NCBI GenBank assembly: GCA_948868795.1
Contig: CAQRDK010000005.1
Coordinates: 12,783 to 76,782, forward strand
Origin: an uncultured Candidatus Saccharibacteria bacterium
GTDB taxonomy: Bacteria; Patescibacteriota; Saccharimonadia; Saccharimonadales; Saccharimonadaceae
Direction: 5' to 3'
DNA: 64,000 nt
Shown here: positions 50,449 through 59,803 of the stretch, piece after piece
Position numbering within the stretch: position 1 is the stretch's first letter
Layout: the number at the start of each line of letters is the position of its first letter
The notes under the pieces: generated by a model
Seen by the model: the letters and a program-made list of their open reading frames with translations, nothing else
Databases searched by the model: none
What the model was told of the DNA's origin: nothing
Position numbers and translations under genes: made by a program

Positions 50449-51111
50449 ATGAGAAGATTTGTGCCAGAAAATGTAAAGTTGATTCCGGAGGAGGCGGAAA
50501 AGGTTTTTCAGGGGAAGATTTGGGCGGTTTATCAATGGCCGCAGAAGATGTTTGACGGGAGTTTTGAGACTTTTGAGATGCTCAGGCGAGCGGATACGGT
50601 GAAAATTATTCCGGTCGTGACAGCGGCGGAAGCGCAGGAGCTGGGATTTGCGACAGAGGCGGCTGACGACGAGGGCGGCGAGAATGGCGTAGCTGACACG
50701 AATGGCGAGATGCGGCTGATCGTGACGAAGCAGGAACAGCCGCGGAAGGATTGTTTTTATGATTATCCGGGCGGGCGCATGGATGAAGAAGACATAGATG
50801 AGCTTGCGGCGGCGAAGCGGGAGCTACTGGAAGAGACAGGGTTGAGTTTTCGGAATTGGAAGTTGATAAAAGTCGAGCAGCCGCTTAGCAAGATTGATTG
50901 GCTAGTTTATACTTTTCTGGCGACCGGACTAGAGGGGCATGTTTCGCAAAATCTGGATGCGGGGGAGAAAATCGAAGTCGAGGCGATGGGTTTTGAGGAG
51001 GTGCGGCGATTGATGGAGAGCGGCGAGGCGAGGTATATGCGGTTCAAAGAATTGAGCGAGCGGGTGCGACTAGAGGAAGTCTTAGACTTGCCGGAGCTGT
51101 GTAAATACTAG
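50449..51111 (+). CDS. Nudix hydrolase
   Basis: 220 aa. Nudix box GGRMDEEDIDELAAAKRELLEETG, which fits G-x5-E-x7-R-E-x-x-E-E-x-G; substrate unknown, ADP-ribose type possible. An acidic insertion (EAADDEGGENGVADTNGE) precedes it. Leaderless: TATAAT, 6 nt, ATG. Confidence 0.9.
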   Translation: MRRFVPENVKLIPEEAEKVFQGKIWAVYQWPQKMFDGSFETFEMLRRADTVKIIPVVTAAEAQELGFATEAADDEGGENGVADTNGEMRLIVTKQEQPRKDCFYDYPGGRMDEEDIDELAAAKRELLEETGLSFRNWKLIKVEQPLSKIDWLVYTFLATGLEGHVSQNLDAGEKIEVEAMGFEEVRRLMESGEARYMRFKELSERVRLEEVLDLPELCKY

Positions 51112-51962
51112 TCTTTGTCGGGGTCGGTGGACTGACCGGAGGATTTTGAGGCGGAGGCGCCGCGCTTCAAGAAGGCCATAATGCGTTCGCGCTGCCAGAC
51201 GCCAATGCCGAGAATGACGACAGCGAGCAGGGCAACAAGAACGACCATGACGAAGTTGGTGCCAACTTCGGCGCCGATGTAGTTCGTGAGAACGATGACT
51301 GGGAAACGGCCGAGAGCGACGATGGCCATGAGGCGCTTGATGGAGAGATTGGTGAGGCCGGCGATATAACAAATAATATCGTCTGGGAAGCCGGGGAGAA
51401 GGAAAATCGCGAAAAGGATGAGCGAAGCGCTTTTGGCATTGATAATGAAGTCGAATTTGTCGATGGCGGACTTTTTGAATAACTTTTCGAGGAGCGGGCG
51501 ACCGAAGCGACGGGCAATTTTGAAGACAATCCAGCAACCGATGACGGTGCCGATGGTCGTCCAGAGGATTCCCCAGGGTCCGAAGAGGAAGCCACCGATG
51601 CTGCCGACGATTTGGCCGGGGATGGGGGCGACAACAGTTTGGAGAACTTGGAGCAGAATGTAGAGGAGCGGCGCGAAGGGACCCCAAGAATTGACCGTTT
51701 CGACGAGCTGGTCGCGGTTCGTAAGCAAGGTCATGAGCGGCCCATGAGCAATAATATCCCAGGCGAGATAACCGACGAGCGCGACAATGATAAGAGTTGC
51801 GATGAGAAGTTTGATGAGGGTGCGGCGAGAAATACGTTTTTTCAGGGGAGTTTCGGAAAGCGGGAGTGGGTTGATAGTTGGAGTTTTAGTGGACCGAGTT
51901 TTCGACGAGCGGGTGGTTTCTGCGGACTGGCGGTTTGGCTGATGGGGGGTTTTATTTGGCAT
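51108..51962 (-). CDS. TVP38/TMEM64-family membrane protein
   Basis: 284 aa. Disordered basic N-terminus, five or six helices, and the SNARE-associated/DedA-type core: PGQIVGSIGGFLFGPWGILWTTIGTVIGC, RFGRPLLEKLF and LLPGFPDDIICYIAGLTNLS. Probably lipid scrambling or transport. ATG 51962 overlaps the end of rny. Confidence 0.9.
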   Translation of the reverse strand: MPNKTPHQPNRQSAETTRSSKTRSTKTPTINPLPLSETPLKKRISRRTLIKLLIATLIIVALVGYLAWDIIAHGPLMTLLTNRDQLVETVNSWGPFAPLLYILLQVLQTVVAPIPGQIVGSIGGFLFGPWGILWTTIGTVIGCWIVFKIARRFGRPLLEKLFKKSAIDKFDFIINAKSASLILFAIFLLPGFPDDIICYIAGLTNLSIKRLMAIVALGRFPVIVLTNYIGAEVGTNFVMVVLVALLAVVILGIGVWQRERIMAFLKRGASASKSSGQSTDPDKD

Positions 51963-53463
51963 ATTCGACGGCACGAGTTTCACGGATCACGTTAACTTTG
52001 ATGACGCCAGGGTATGACATAGTGGCTTCGATTTTATTCGCAATGTCGCGCGCGAGCTTGAGCGCGGAGAGATCGTCGATTTGCTTCGGCTCGACAATGA
52101 CGCGAATTTCACGACCAGCGGAAATCGCATAGGCTTTATCAATGCCCGGGAAACTGGTGGCAATATTCTCGAGGTCACGCATGCGTTCAGCGAAGTTTTC
52201 GGCGGAAATATTGCGGGCACCGGGGCGAGCCGCCGAGAGAGCATCGACGATTTTGACGATAACGGCTTCGGGGGTAGTCGGTTCGATGTCGTCATGATGG
52301 GCAGCCATAGCGTGGACGACCTCGTCGGGCATGCCGTATTTCTTGGCGAGTTCGGCACCGATTTCGGCGTGCTTCCCTTCGATTTTATGCGTAACGGCTT
52401 TACCAATGTCATGAAGAAGGGTAGCGGTCTTCGCGACGCGCTTGTTGGCGCCAATTTCTTCAGCGATCATGCCGGCGATGTGTGCCATCTCGACGGAGTG
52501 GAGGAGAACGTTCTGGCCGTAGCTAGTGCGGAACTTCAATTCACCAAGCAGGTGGAGAAGCTCGCGCGGAATACCGACGACGCCGACTTCGCGAGCAGCA
52601 TCTTCGCCGGCGCGGACGACTTCTTTTTCGATTTCGCGCTCGGCCTTGGCGACGGCTTCTTCGATTGAGCTAGGGTTGATACGGCCATCTTTCATGAGGC
52701 GCTCGAGAGCATAGCGAGCAACTTGGCGACGAATCGGGTCAAAACTGGAAAGCACGACCATGCCAGGAGTATCATCAACCATAATATCGACACCGGTAGC
52801 GCGCTGAAGAGCTTGGATGTTGCGGCCTTCCTTACCGATAATGCGACCTTTCATGTCGTCGTCAGGAAGTTTCAGGGCGGTGACGGTGCGGTCGGCAGTA
52901 ACTTCGGAAGACATGCGTTCCATAGCCGTAAGGAGGATCGCTTGCGCGGTTTCATCAATTTCGTGTTTGATTTCCTTCTGCTCTTTCGCAACAAGTCCGG
53001 CGAGATCTTGCTTAATGTCGCGCTCAGTCATTTGCATTAACTTATCGCGGGCATCTTCCTTCGTCAGGCCAGCGATTTTTTCCAACTTTTCTTGCTGTTT
53101 ATTGCGAATGTCGCGAACTTCAGTTTTCAAATCATCGAGCTCTTTTTCTTGCTTAGCAAGGCGCTCGGTTTTCTGTTCAAGCTGGTCAAGCTTATTGTCG
53201 AGGTTTGCTTCACGTTCGCTGAGACGATTCTCGGTTTTCTTCCATTCACGGCGACGCTCGGCTTCTTCTTGCTGGGATTTTTCGGCCATACTAGCGGCAT
53301 CAGTTTTCGCTTTCAGAACGATATCCGAAGCTTCGTTTTTAGCTTTGCGCACGAGATCTTCGGCTTTGTTTTTGCCACCGTTCTCGTTTTTCTTGTTGTA
53401 GGCAAAAATCCCGCCCGCACCGACAGCGATGCCGACGATCAGGGCAATAATTGCTGGTATCAT
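51952..53463 (-). CDS. rny: Ribonuclease Y
   Basis: Membrane-anchored endoribonuclease that starts mRNA decay, 503 aa. N-terminal helix, long coiled coil (residues 30-180), KH domain (LPDDDMKGRIIGKEGRNIQALQRATG) and HD domain (LLHDIGKAVTHKIEGKHAE). A 90-nt leader separates it from TATAAT near 53560. Confidence 0.97.
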   Translation of the reverse strand: MIPAIIALIVGIAVGAGGIFAYNKKNENGGKNKAEDLVRKAKNEASDIVLKAKTDAASMAEKSQQEEAERRREWKKTENRLSEREANLDNKLDQLEQKTERLAKQEKELDDLKTEVRDIRNKQQEKLEKIAGLTKEDARDKLMQMTERDIKQDLAGLVAKEQKEIKHEIDETAQAILLTAMERMSSEVTADRTVTALKLPDDDMKGRIIGKEGRNIQALQRATGVDIMVDDTPGMVVLSSFDPIRRQVARYALERLMKDGRINPSSIEEAVAKAEREIEKEVVRAGEDAAREVGVVGIPRELLHLLGELKFRTSYGQNVLLHSVEMAHIAGMIAEEIGANKRVAKTATLLHDIGKAVTHKIEGKHAEIGAELAKKYGMPDEVVHAMAAHHDDIEPTTPEAVIVKIVDALSAARPGARNISAENFAERMRDLENIATSFPGIDKAYAISAGREIRVIVEPKQIDDLSALKLARDIANKIEATMSYPGVIKVNVIRETRAVEYAK

Positions 53464-53613
53464 AATAACCTTTCCAATTTGTGTGTCGACATTTTTCTCT
53501 ATGCCGACGGGGTAACAAATAAAATATAAAATTAATAAGTTTCTGGGGTTATTATAGCATAATTTTCGGAAAGTGGGAACAACTTATAGGATTACTTGCG
53601 CGGAGCAATGCGA

Positions 53614-53946
53614 TTATTTTCGTGGAGCAGAGATATTAGCGGGGCGACCGTATTCGGGAAGGATGATTTTATGTTGGTTGCCGTGATGATCATAGAGCGG
53701 GATATTCAGCTGGTCAGCGAGAGTATTCACAATTGCGGCACCAATGCGGAGACCCGTAAAAGAACCGGGACCGCTCATGTAAGTTATTTCGGAAATATCT
53801 TGCCAGTCGGCGTGATTTTCTTGCAACTTATCATGAATGAAAGTGAAAATCTTCTCAGCCATTTCGTGGCCAGATTCCCATTCGTAAGTCTGGTCGTCGA
53901 GTTTCAAGATGCAAGTGTCGGTCGAGGTGTCGAGATAAAGTTTCAT
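53614..53946 (-). CDS. tsaB: TsaB-like protein, short form
   Basis: 110 aa, half the usual TsaB. It keeps KLYLDTSTDTCIL and GPGSFTGLRIGAA and lacks the C-terminal half. TsaB is the TsaD partner in making t6A on tRNA. Coupled to tsaE by ATGA overlap, which supports function. Confidence 0.82.
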   Translation of the reverse strand: MKLYLDTSTDTCILKLDDQTYEWESGHEMAEKIFTFIHDKLQENHADWQDISEITYMSGPGSFTGLRIGAAIVNTLADQLNIPLYDHHGNQHKIILPEYGRPANISAPRK

Positions 53947-54491
53947 TTTTGCTCCTTCGGTTGGCTGGCGTCGACGAGATTAGAAGGATTTGCGGCTTCG
54001 GCGGTTTTGGCGGGTTTTGAGGTATTGGCGGTTTTGATGATCTTGACGAGGCGGGAGCCATCTTCCTGAAGAGAGATTTCAAGGCGCGTTTTGTCGGCAG
54101 GGAGCAAGTCGGCGACGTCTCCACCCCATTCAACCACAATGATCGAGTTCGGCTCAGCCAGGGCTTCAGCGAGTTCGTCGCGCATGATGCCGGGATCGTC
54201 GAGGCGGTAAAAATCATAGTGAATGAGCTGGGCGGTTTGACCGTTTCGTGGGGACGGGAAGGCGTAGCGTTTGGAAATGGTAAAACTGGGGCTGGTGACC
54301 GGCTCTTCAACTTTTAAGCCTTCGGCGAGACCGCGAGTAAAAGTGGTTTTGCCGGCGCCGACATCACCGATAAGTTCAAAGACGGTGTGTGGGTTATCAT
54401 GGTCGGCGAGAATTTGCGCAGCGAAATCACGGCCGAGCGCGAGCATTTCGGCTTCGGAAGCGATTTTAAGTTCATCATGGGGGCAGTTCAT
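53943..54491 (-). CDS. tsaE: tRNA threonylcarbamoyladenosine biosynthesis ATPase TsaE
   Basis: 182 aa. Walker A LIGDVGAGKTTFTRGLAEGL, then TSPSFTISKRY, HYDFYRL and VVEWGG. Energises the TsaBD complex. The last 30 residues form a low-complexity Ala/Lys/Ser tail. Overlaps comEC by 17 nt. Confidence 0.94.
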   Translation of the reverse strand: MNCPHDELKIASEAEMLALGRDFAAQILADHDNPHTVFELIGDVGAGKTTFTRGLAEGLKVEEPVTSPSFTISKRYAFPSPRNGQTAQLIHYDFYRLDDPGIMRDELAEALAEPNSIIVVEWGGDVADLLPADKTRLEISLQEDGSRLVKIIKTANTSKPAKTAEAANPSNLVDASQPKEQK

Positions 54492-56100
54492 GCGTATTAT
54501 TATAGCATATTTCTACGGTTTCGGCGATGAGTTCAGGAGAGGAGTCGGCAGGGCGTTGGCGGAGTTTGTGAGATTGGCGGTTGAGGCGCTGACATGGTGA
54601 GAGAGTTTTGTTGAGCTGGCGAGAGCGACGAGTGAAGTATCGGCGGAGTGAGGTATAGATAAGACAGAAGACAATCGGGAGGTAGAGGAGGAAAATGCGA
54701 GGGTCGGCAGGAGAAAGTTCAAAAATGAGAGCGGTTTTCGTGCTAAGAAAATTGATGCAGTTGATATGGAAATTTAGGAGGATGGTGGCGAGAGTAGCAA
54801 TCGGCGTGGCGAGAAACGAGAGAAAACTGGTCGCGCCAGAAAGGAAGACGAGGAGCATGGCGTAGGGGAGCGTGGGGAGAATGACGAGATTCGCGACAAA
54901 GGAGAGGAGCGAAAATGTGCCGAAGTTGAAGATCAAAAGAGGAGTGCAAATGAGACTGGTGGCAAAGCTAGTGATGAGCATGGAGGCGAGCCAAGGAGGT
55001 TTCTTGCCGCCGTAGAGAAACTTTGTGAGATGAGGGGCGAGAATGAGGATACCGAAAAAGGAGGCGAAAGAAAGTTGCCAGCCGAGGCCGAGAAGGTTGG
55101 TCGGGGAGATGAGGAGAGTGAGAGCGGCGACGAGAAGGATAAGACGGAGCGGAGTAAAGGTGCGACCGACATAGCCGAATAAGAGACTAAGGCCAGCGAC
55201 AAGAGCGGCGCGAGTCATAGAAGCGGTGAAACCGACAACAAGCGCAAAAGCAAAGATGGCAAGGAGTGAGAAAAGGAGACCGGCAAATTTAGAGATTTTG
55301 CCAAAAAGCTTCTTAATAAGTCCGACTAAGATGCCGAGGTGAGCGCCGGAAGCAACGACGACGTGCGTCATACCGACGGAGCGAAGGGTTTCGGAAAAAT
55401 CTTCGGAAAGTCCAGTTTTGTCACCGACAAGATAGCCGAGTCCGAGGTCAGCCGCTGGCGACGGGATATGTTCGCGAACTTTGTCAGCGAAAAAGTTTTT
55501 GAACTTGGCAGCAAGGTCGCCAGGATCGGCGCGGTCGATGTTCAAGATTTCCGGACGGTAAATTGCGGCGGGGTAGGTGCCGAAACCTTGGCTGAGTTTC
55601 CCCGTTATAGTGATTTTGTCGGAACGAAGGAGAGTCTCGGAAGTGGCGGTTTTTGAAAGTTGGATGTAGAGGGTGGCGCCGAGCGGCTTCGTTGCGCTAC
55701 TATCAAGATTTTCAGATGGACTGATTTTTAGATCAGTTAAAGTCATAGCGACGCCGCTATCTTTGATGGCCGGTTCGGCAGAAACTTTGCCAGTTAGCGT
55801 GATATTTTGGCCGATTTGCGCTTCGATAAACTGCGTGTCGACAGCTTCTGGCGCGACGCGACAACTAGCAAAAATTATTCCGGCAGTAAAAGCAAGAATA
55901 ATCGTAATACGGCTAGTGCGGAGGATGGCGATAATCAGGAGGGCGCACGCGAGGGCTAGGCAGGCGAAGCCGGAGAAAGGCGGCTGAATGAGCTGGGTTT
56001 CGAGTATAACGATGCCGGAGATAATACCGACGACGCAAGCATAGAAAGCCCAGGAAGGGTGAAGAGGAAGTCTGAGTTGTCTTGACAGCAATTTTAGCAT
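54475..56100 (-). CDS. comEC: ComEC/Rec2-family DNA-uptake channel
   Basis: 541 aa, polytopic. An OB-like extracytoplasmic domain (GQNITLTGKVSAEP) is followed by the competence domain (GYLVGDKTGLSEDFSETLRSVGMTHVVVASGAHLGIL) and about ten helices. The C-terminal metallo-beta-lactamase domain of longer ComECs is missing. It would move single-stranded DNA inward. A TATAAT lies 11 nt before the ATG; no ribosome site. Confidence 0.9.
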   Translation of the reverse strand: MLKLLSRQLRLPLHPSWAFYACVVGIISGIVILETQLIQPPFSGFACLALACALLIIAILRTSRITIILAFTAGIIFASCRVAPEAVDTQFIEAQIGQNITLTGKVSAEPAIKDSGVAMTLTDLKISPSENLDSSATKPLGATLYIQLSKTATSETLLRSDKITITGKLSQGFGTYPAAIYRPEILNIDRADPGDLAAKFKNFFADKVREHIPSPAADLGLGYLVGDKTGLSEDFSETLRSVGMTHVVVASGAHLGILVGLIKKLFGKISKFAGLLFSLLAIFAFALVVGFTASMTRAALVAGLSLLFGYVGRTFTPLRLILLVAALTLLISPTNLLGLGWQLSFASFFGILILAPHLTKFLYGGKKPPWLASMLITSFATSLICTPLLIFNFGTFSLLSFVANLVILPTLPYAMLLVFLSGATSFLSFLATPIATLATILLNFHINCINFLSTKTALIFELSPADPRIFLLYLPIVFCLIYTSLRRYFTRRSRQLNKTLSPCQRLNRQSHKLRQRPADSSPELIAETVEICYNNTHELPP

Positions 56101-56216
56101 GAGTATAATAAATTATAAGCCTAGGCGTGGCAACTTTGGTTTTGACTAGGAGGGTCGCTAAGTTTTGCGAAAACTACTAGACATAACTGCAATAGTAAGG
56201 TACAATTAGGTTAGGT

Positions 56217-56348
56217 TTAGTGATTATTGTTATTGCTGATTGTGAGATTCACGTCGCCAGTAACAATAATTTTTTGTTCGTAAGTTTTTTGGCCCACAAT
56301 GCGGTTCTTCAGAAAACTCACGAATTTCGAGATGAGGTTTTTGATCAT
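56217..56348 (-). CDS. 43-aa amphipathic peptide gene
   Basis: MIKNLISKFVSFLKNRIVGQ...GDVNLTISNNNNH. Residues 1-19 form a basic amphipathic helix; the rest is polar. An AGGAG lies next to the ATG. Two tandem promoters upstream (56422-56451, 56513-56542) point at it and nothing else is in their path, so it is probably expressed. No family recognised; a secreted or membrane-active peptide is possible. Confidence 0.55.
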   Translation of the reverse strand: MIKNLISKFVSFLKNRIVGQKTYEQKIIVTGDVNLTISNNNNH

Positions 56349-56421
56349 GCTCCTACTTTCCCTCTGCTCTAACTCCACACCCTACATTACTTATGTACTA
56401 GCCGCCTAGACTATGCGTTCG

Positions 56422-56451
56422 AGTATATAACAAATCTTTCCAAAATAACAA
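56422..56451 (-). promoter_or_regulatory. GTGCTTG-type promoter, proximal
   Basis: TTGTTA, 18-nt spacer, TATACT on the minus strand, with upstream TGTGCCTGTGC. Confidence 0.6.
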
Positions 56452-56512
56452 GCACAGGCACAATAAAAGTTGCGATTTTAGGTTTTGGAAGATTTTACTG
56501 CGAAAATCCGGC

Positions 56513-56542
56513 ATTATATCATATTTTGGCTTCGAGATACAA
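56513..56542 (-). promoter_or_regulatory. GTGCTTG-type promoter, distal
   Basis: TTGTAT, 18-nt spacer, TATAAT on the minus strand, with upstream CTGTGC. Confidence 0.65.
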
Positions 56543-56553
56543 GCACAGCCGTT

Positions 56554-56596
56554 TATAAAATATAGCGGAAGTTAAGATGCTCCCGCTAATTTTATA
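56554..56596 (-). terminator. Hairpin after the large beta-helix-like gene
   Basis: TATAAAAT-TAGCGG on one side pairs with CCGCTA-A-ATTTTATA-type sequence on the other: 14 bp with one bulge, ending in T/A-rich bases. Confidence 0.65.
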
Positions 56597-56618
56597 GTCG
56601 TAGGCAGTTTTGGTGATG

Positions 56619-59045
56619 CTAGTTTTTGGCGGTACGGCGAGTTTTTTGGTAGACGTCGAGACCAGCGCGAAGGCCGGCGGAGAAACTTTTGAAAAAGTTG
56701 GAGATTGGCGCCAGACTGAAGCGAAGGGCTTTGCGAAGCGACTTCGGGAGAGGTCTGGCGAGGCAGAGGTGCGGGTCAGTTTCATCGATGGCGGTGACAC
56801 CGGTGGACCAATTGCGAACAGGAACGGCTTCGTCAACAAGGAAAGAGGCAAGCCTTGTTTGTGTCTGGTTTTGGGCAAATGGCTGGACGGGGGCAGAGTT
56901 TAGCGTTGGATAGATGAGAGCAAGACGCGAGACGAGAAGGGTGAGGTTTTGGACGGCGGCGTCGATTTGGGTCTGGTCGGCGTTCGCGAGGAGGGGCTTG
57001 ATGCGGGCGAGCTCGGACAACAATATATTATATGTCTCGGGCGTGTAGTCGGCAGGGTTGAGGGTAGAAATTTGGCTAATGGTAGTCGCGAGAGCGGTGA
57101 GGTCAGGGGTTGCGGGTTGAGCGGGGGCCGTCGCGACTGGTTGAGCGGGTGCTGGGCTTGGTTGGACGAGAGGTTGCGGGATAGGATTGATCGCCGGGGT
57201 AACTGGGGCTGGCTCGGTTGACAAAGGCTGAGCATCTTGGTTGGTTGATGCTTTAGTCTTTTGATCAAGCTGTGGCTTAGTCTTTGGGTCGGCGGCGATT
57301 TCGTCAAGGACGGCGCCGTGGTAGAAAAGCGCGTCAAGCTCGTCGTCGGTGAGGGAGAACTCATCGCGCTCTTCGAGATTGTCGAAGGCAGCGAGAAGCT
57401 TCGCAGAAGCATCGCGAATGGCGGCGAGAGTGATAATTTTAGCAGAGAGGAGCTGCTCGGCGTCACGAATGGCCTCTTGAAGATCAGCGAAACCGACCTC
57501 GTAGTCGCTGGATTTGAGATTTTTCATCTCAGCAAGAGCATCGGAGAGAGCCTTGGTCGTGGCGATTTTTTCGGCGCACTCGGCCTCGTCGTAGGTCGGA
57601 GGAAGAGGAAGTTTCTGGAGAGGGGTGATGGCGGGCTCGACGGCTGGTTTCGGAGAGGATTGTTCGGGAAGGCGTTGCTGAAGGGCGTTTTGCTGGGGGA
57701 TATTTTGCTGGGGAGCGGGGCGCATAGCTTCAATGATTTCTTTGGGATATGGTTCAGGTTCCGGCTCGGGGAGGAGGACGATTTCGGGCTTGAGCATCTT
57801 GAGATGGAGCGCAGGATGGAGGCTGAAACTTCCCTCTTCGATGTCGAGTTCGGGTTCGATAACATAGTGAAGGACATCGAGAGCGCCAGAAAAGTCACCG
57901 CCTTTGATAACGAAACTTTCGAGCGAGGAAGGGTCGCCGGCGACGGCAAAGGACTTTTCGCCGAGATAACTGCCGCCTTCGACGACGACGTTAAGGTCGT
58001 GCTTGGTGCCAGAAGCGATGCGAATGGCGGCGTTGGCGGGGGTGGGGTCGGGTTCCATCTCGGTTTCGGGGGTTTCTTCATCGGCGAGGTTTGCGTCGGC
58101 GGCTTCGAGGACGGGTGCGCAGATAGGGACAGTGGATTCTGTGTAGGCGGAGCCGGTGGCGATGATTTCGGTGTGAGAGAAGTTGATTTGGCCGGACTTC
58201 AAGAGAGCGCCAGTCGCACCGGTGAGTTTCGCGGCACCGATGTTCCAGTTCGCATAGCCGGCGGCTTCAAGAGCAGAGCCGAGAGTCTCGTCGGCGGTGA
58301 TGCGGGCGCCGCTGCGGATGTTGATGACTGGGAGATTAACTTCACGGCCGCGGATGTGACGAGAGAGGCCGATGCCGTCGCGGGCGATAATTTCGCCAGA
58401 GAGGTTGATAGTGAGACCATAGGCGACGCCGAGGTTTGGCGAGATGAGAATGCCGTAAGAATCGGGGGCGAAAAGGCTGATGCCGTCGTCGATGGTAAGG
58501 GTGGTGTAGGCGGGCATACCGATACTGATGGCGCCGAAGACGCGGATGGCGACGCTGCGCGCGCCCATGGCGAAGATCTTGCCCTTGCCGGTCAGGGTAA
58601 CTTCGCCGCTACGAATGTCAAGAACGCGAGCGCCGGGATTGGTTTCTTCGGAAATGATGTTATAACCGTTGAAGTTAATGGCGACATCGTGGTTAATTAA
58701 GATGTTGTCGGGGGCGATGATATTGGCACCGAGGGTGATCTGGACAGCTTCGGCTTCAAGGGCGGCGAGGAGCTCAGGATAGGATTGAATTGAGTTGACG
58801 TTGAAGGGTTTCTCACGAGTGACTTTGCGAATGCGGCGGAGAGGCTGGAAGATGGCGTCGGTAGTGTTGGAAGTGGGGAGGGAGTTGCTCGGGGTGGAGT
58901 TTTTAAGCGCGGACATGCCAAGCCGCCGAGCTTTGAGGTTTTCTAATTCCCCGACGTTCGGCTGGACGCTCACGATCGGATCGGGCGCCTTTGGGATTTT
59001 TGGAGCACGAATGGCTTTTTGCTTGCGCTTTCTCATGGCTATCAA
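56619..59045 (-). CDS. Large repetitive beta-helix-like protein
   Basis: About 808 aa. A basic N-terminus, then about 300 residues of parallel-beta-helix style repeats (LTLTGKGKIFAMGARSVAI... LTINLSGEIIARDGIGL), a Pro/Gln-rich linker, a helical FIVAR-like segment (LSDALAEMKNLKSSDYEV... AIRDAEQLL), another Pro/Ala linker, and a basic tail. No signal peptide is obvious. TTG at 59045 has GAGG 7 nt upstream and is preferred; a frame start at 59150 lies upstream of the promoter. Confidence 0.65.
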   Translation of the reverse strand: MIAMRKRKQKAIRAPKIPKAPDPIVSVQPNVGELENLKARRLGMSALKNSTPSNSLPTSNTTDAIFQPLRRIRKVTREKPFNVNSIQSYPELLAALEAEAVQITLGANIIAPDNILINHDVAINFNGYNIISEETNPGARVLDIRSGEVTLTGKGKIFAMGARSVAIRVFGAISIGMPAYTTLTIDDGISLFAPDSYGILISPNLGVAYGLTINLSGEIIARDGIGLSRHIRGREVNLPVINIRSGARITADETLGSALEAAGYANWNIGAAKLTGATGALLKSGQINFSHTEIIATGSAYTESTVPICAPVLEAADANLADEETPETEMEPDPTPANAAIRIASGTKHDLNVVVEGGSYLGEKSFAVAGDPSSLESFVIKGGDFSGALDVLHYVIEPELDIEEGSFSLHPALHLKMLKPEIVLLPEPEPEPYPKEIIEAMRPAPQQNIPQQNALQQRLPEQSSPKPAVEPAITPLQKLPLPPTYDEAECAEKIATTKALSDALAEMKNLKSSDYEVGFADLQEAIRDAEQLLSAKIITLAAIRDASAKLLAAFDNLEERDEFSLTDDELDALFYHGAVLDEIAADPKTKPQLDQKTKASTNQDAQPLSTEPAPVTPAINPIPQPLVQPSPAPAQPVATAPAQPATPDLTALATTISQISTLNPADYTPETYNILLSELARIKPLLANADQTQIDAAVQNLTLLVSRLALIYPTLNSAPVQPFAQNQTQTRLASFLVDEAVPVRNWSTGVTAIDETDPHLCLARPLPKSLRKALRFSLAPISNFFKSFSAGLRAGLDVYQKTRRTAKN

Positions 59046-59081
59046 AAATAATCCTCGACAAGTTTTTGTCTGGATGTGTTC

Positions 59082-59110
59082 ATTGTAGCACGGATTTGAA
59101 GATTTGTCAA
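59082..59110 (-). promoter_or_regulatory. Promoter of the beta-helix-like gene
   Basis: TTGACA, 17-nt spacer, TACAAT, nearly identical to 1747-1775 even in the spacer. Confidence 0.85.
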
Positions 59111-59193
59111 GTGGACGAAGTGTTGATTTTCTGATACGGGTGTAGATCACCGGTTTCTTTGTTGTAATTTTGACATGTTTGATAGAATTTATA

Positions 59194-59222
59194 TTGTATT
59201 TGATAATCTTTAGTGTTATACT
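59194..59222 (+). promoter_or_regulatory. Promoter of the toxin-antitoxin-like pair
   Basis: TTGTAT, 17-nt spacer, TATACT. Followed by GGAGGATCC before the ATG at 59261. Confidence 0.7.
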
Positions 59223-59260
59223 GGGGTTAGTTTTGAGGTATAAAAGAAAAAGGAGGATCC

Positions 59261-59803
59261 ATGAAAGTAAGGAGAGACGGGACGGTCGGGGACGTGACGG
59301 TATACCTTGACGATTTGATTATCAATTTCCGGTCAGAGGCATCCAGGATCACGCCGCTCAAGTCAGCAGTGAAACGAGTTTTTAGCACGGCCGGAGGATT
59401 AGGATGGCGAGAGCTAAAAGTAATCGAGGTTAATCTGGATCGTATAATTGAGCGATTTAAGCTATTAAGCGAGGAGGAGGATTTTAGCGATCACACTTTT
59501 GCGGCGTATCGTGCGAGGATTAATCGGGCGTTCAAATGGTACGAGGAATTTCTGGAGAATAAAGAGTGGACGCCGTTCTTGTCAAAAGATACTTTCAAAG
59601 GAATATCAACAAACTTGTTTTATTGCTACGGTACGGATTCGGAGGCTGAGAAGGCGAGGACGGATGCAATGACTACTTACCCGTTCCCTTTGATGCGAGG
59701 CGGTGAGGCACAGCTCAAGTTGCCCGTTCGCTTGTCGCGGCAAGATGCGGAACGGATTAAGTTGTTTGTGGATTCGCTGGCGGTGGAGGGTGAGGCGAAG
59801 TGA
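59261..59803 (+). CDS. Putative antitoxin or partner of the CdiA-type nuclease
   Basis: 180 aa. Helical middle (TFAAYRARINRAFKWYEEFL) and a C-terminal beta/helix segment (AQLKLPVRLSRQDAERIKLFVDSLA) common in small island proteins, possibly DNA-binding. Strong ribosome site. The stop overlaps the next start by 4 nt. Antitoxin role is inferred from gene order only. Confidence 0.55.
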   Translation: MKVRRDGTVGDVTVYLDDLIINFRSEASRITPLKSAVKRVFSTAGGLGWRELKVIEVNLDRIIERFKLLSEEEDFSDHTFAAYRARINRAFKWYEEFLENKEWTPFLSKDTFKGISTNLFYCYGTDSEAEKARTDAMTTYPFPLMRGGEAQLKLPVRLSRQDAERIKLFVDSLAVEGEAK

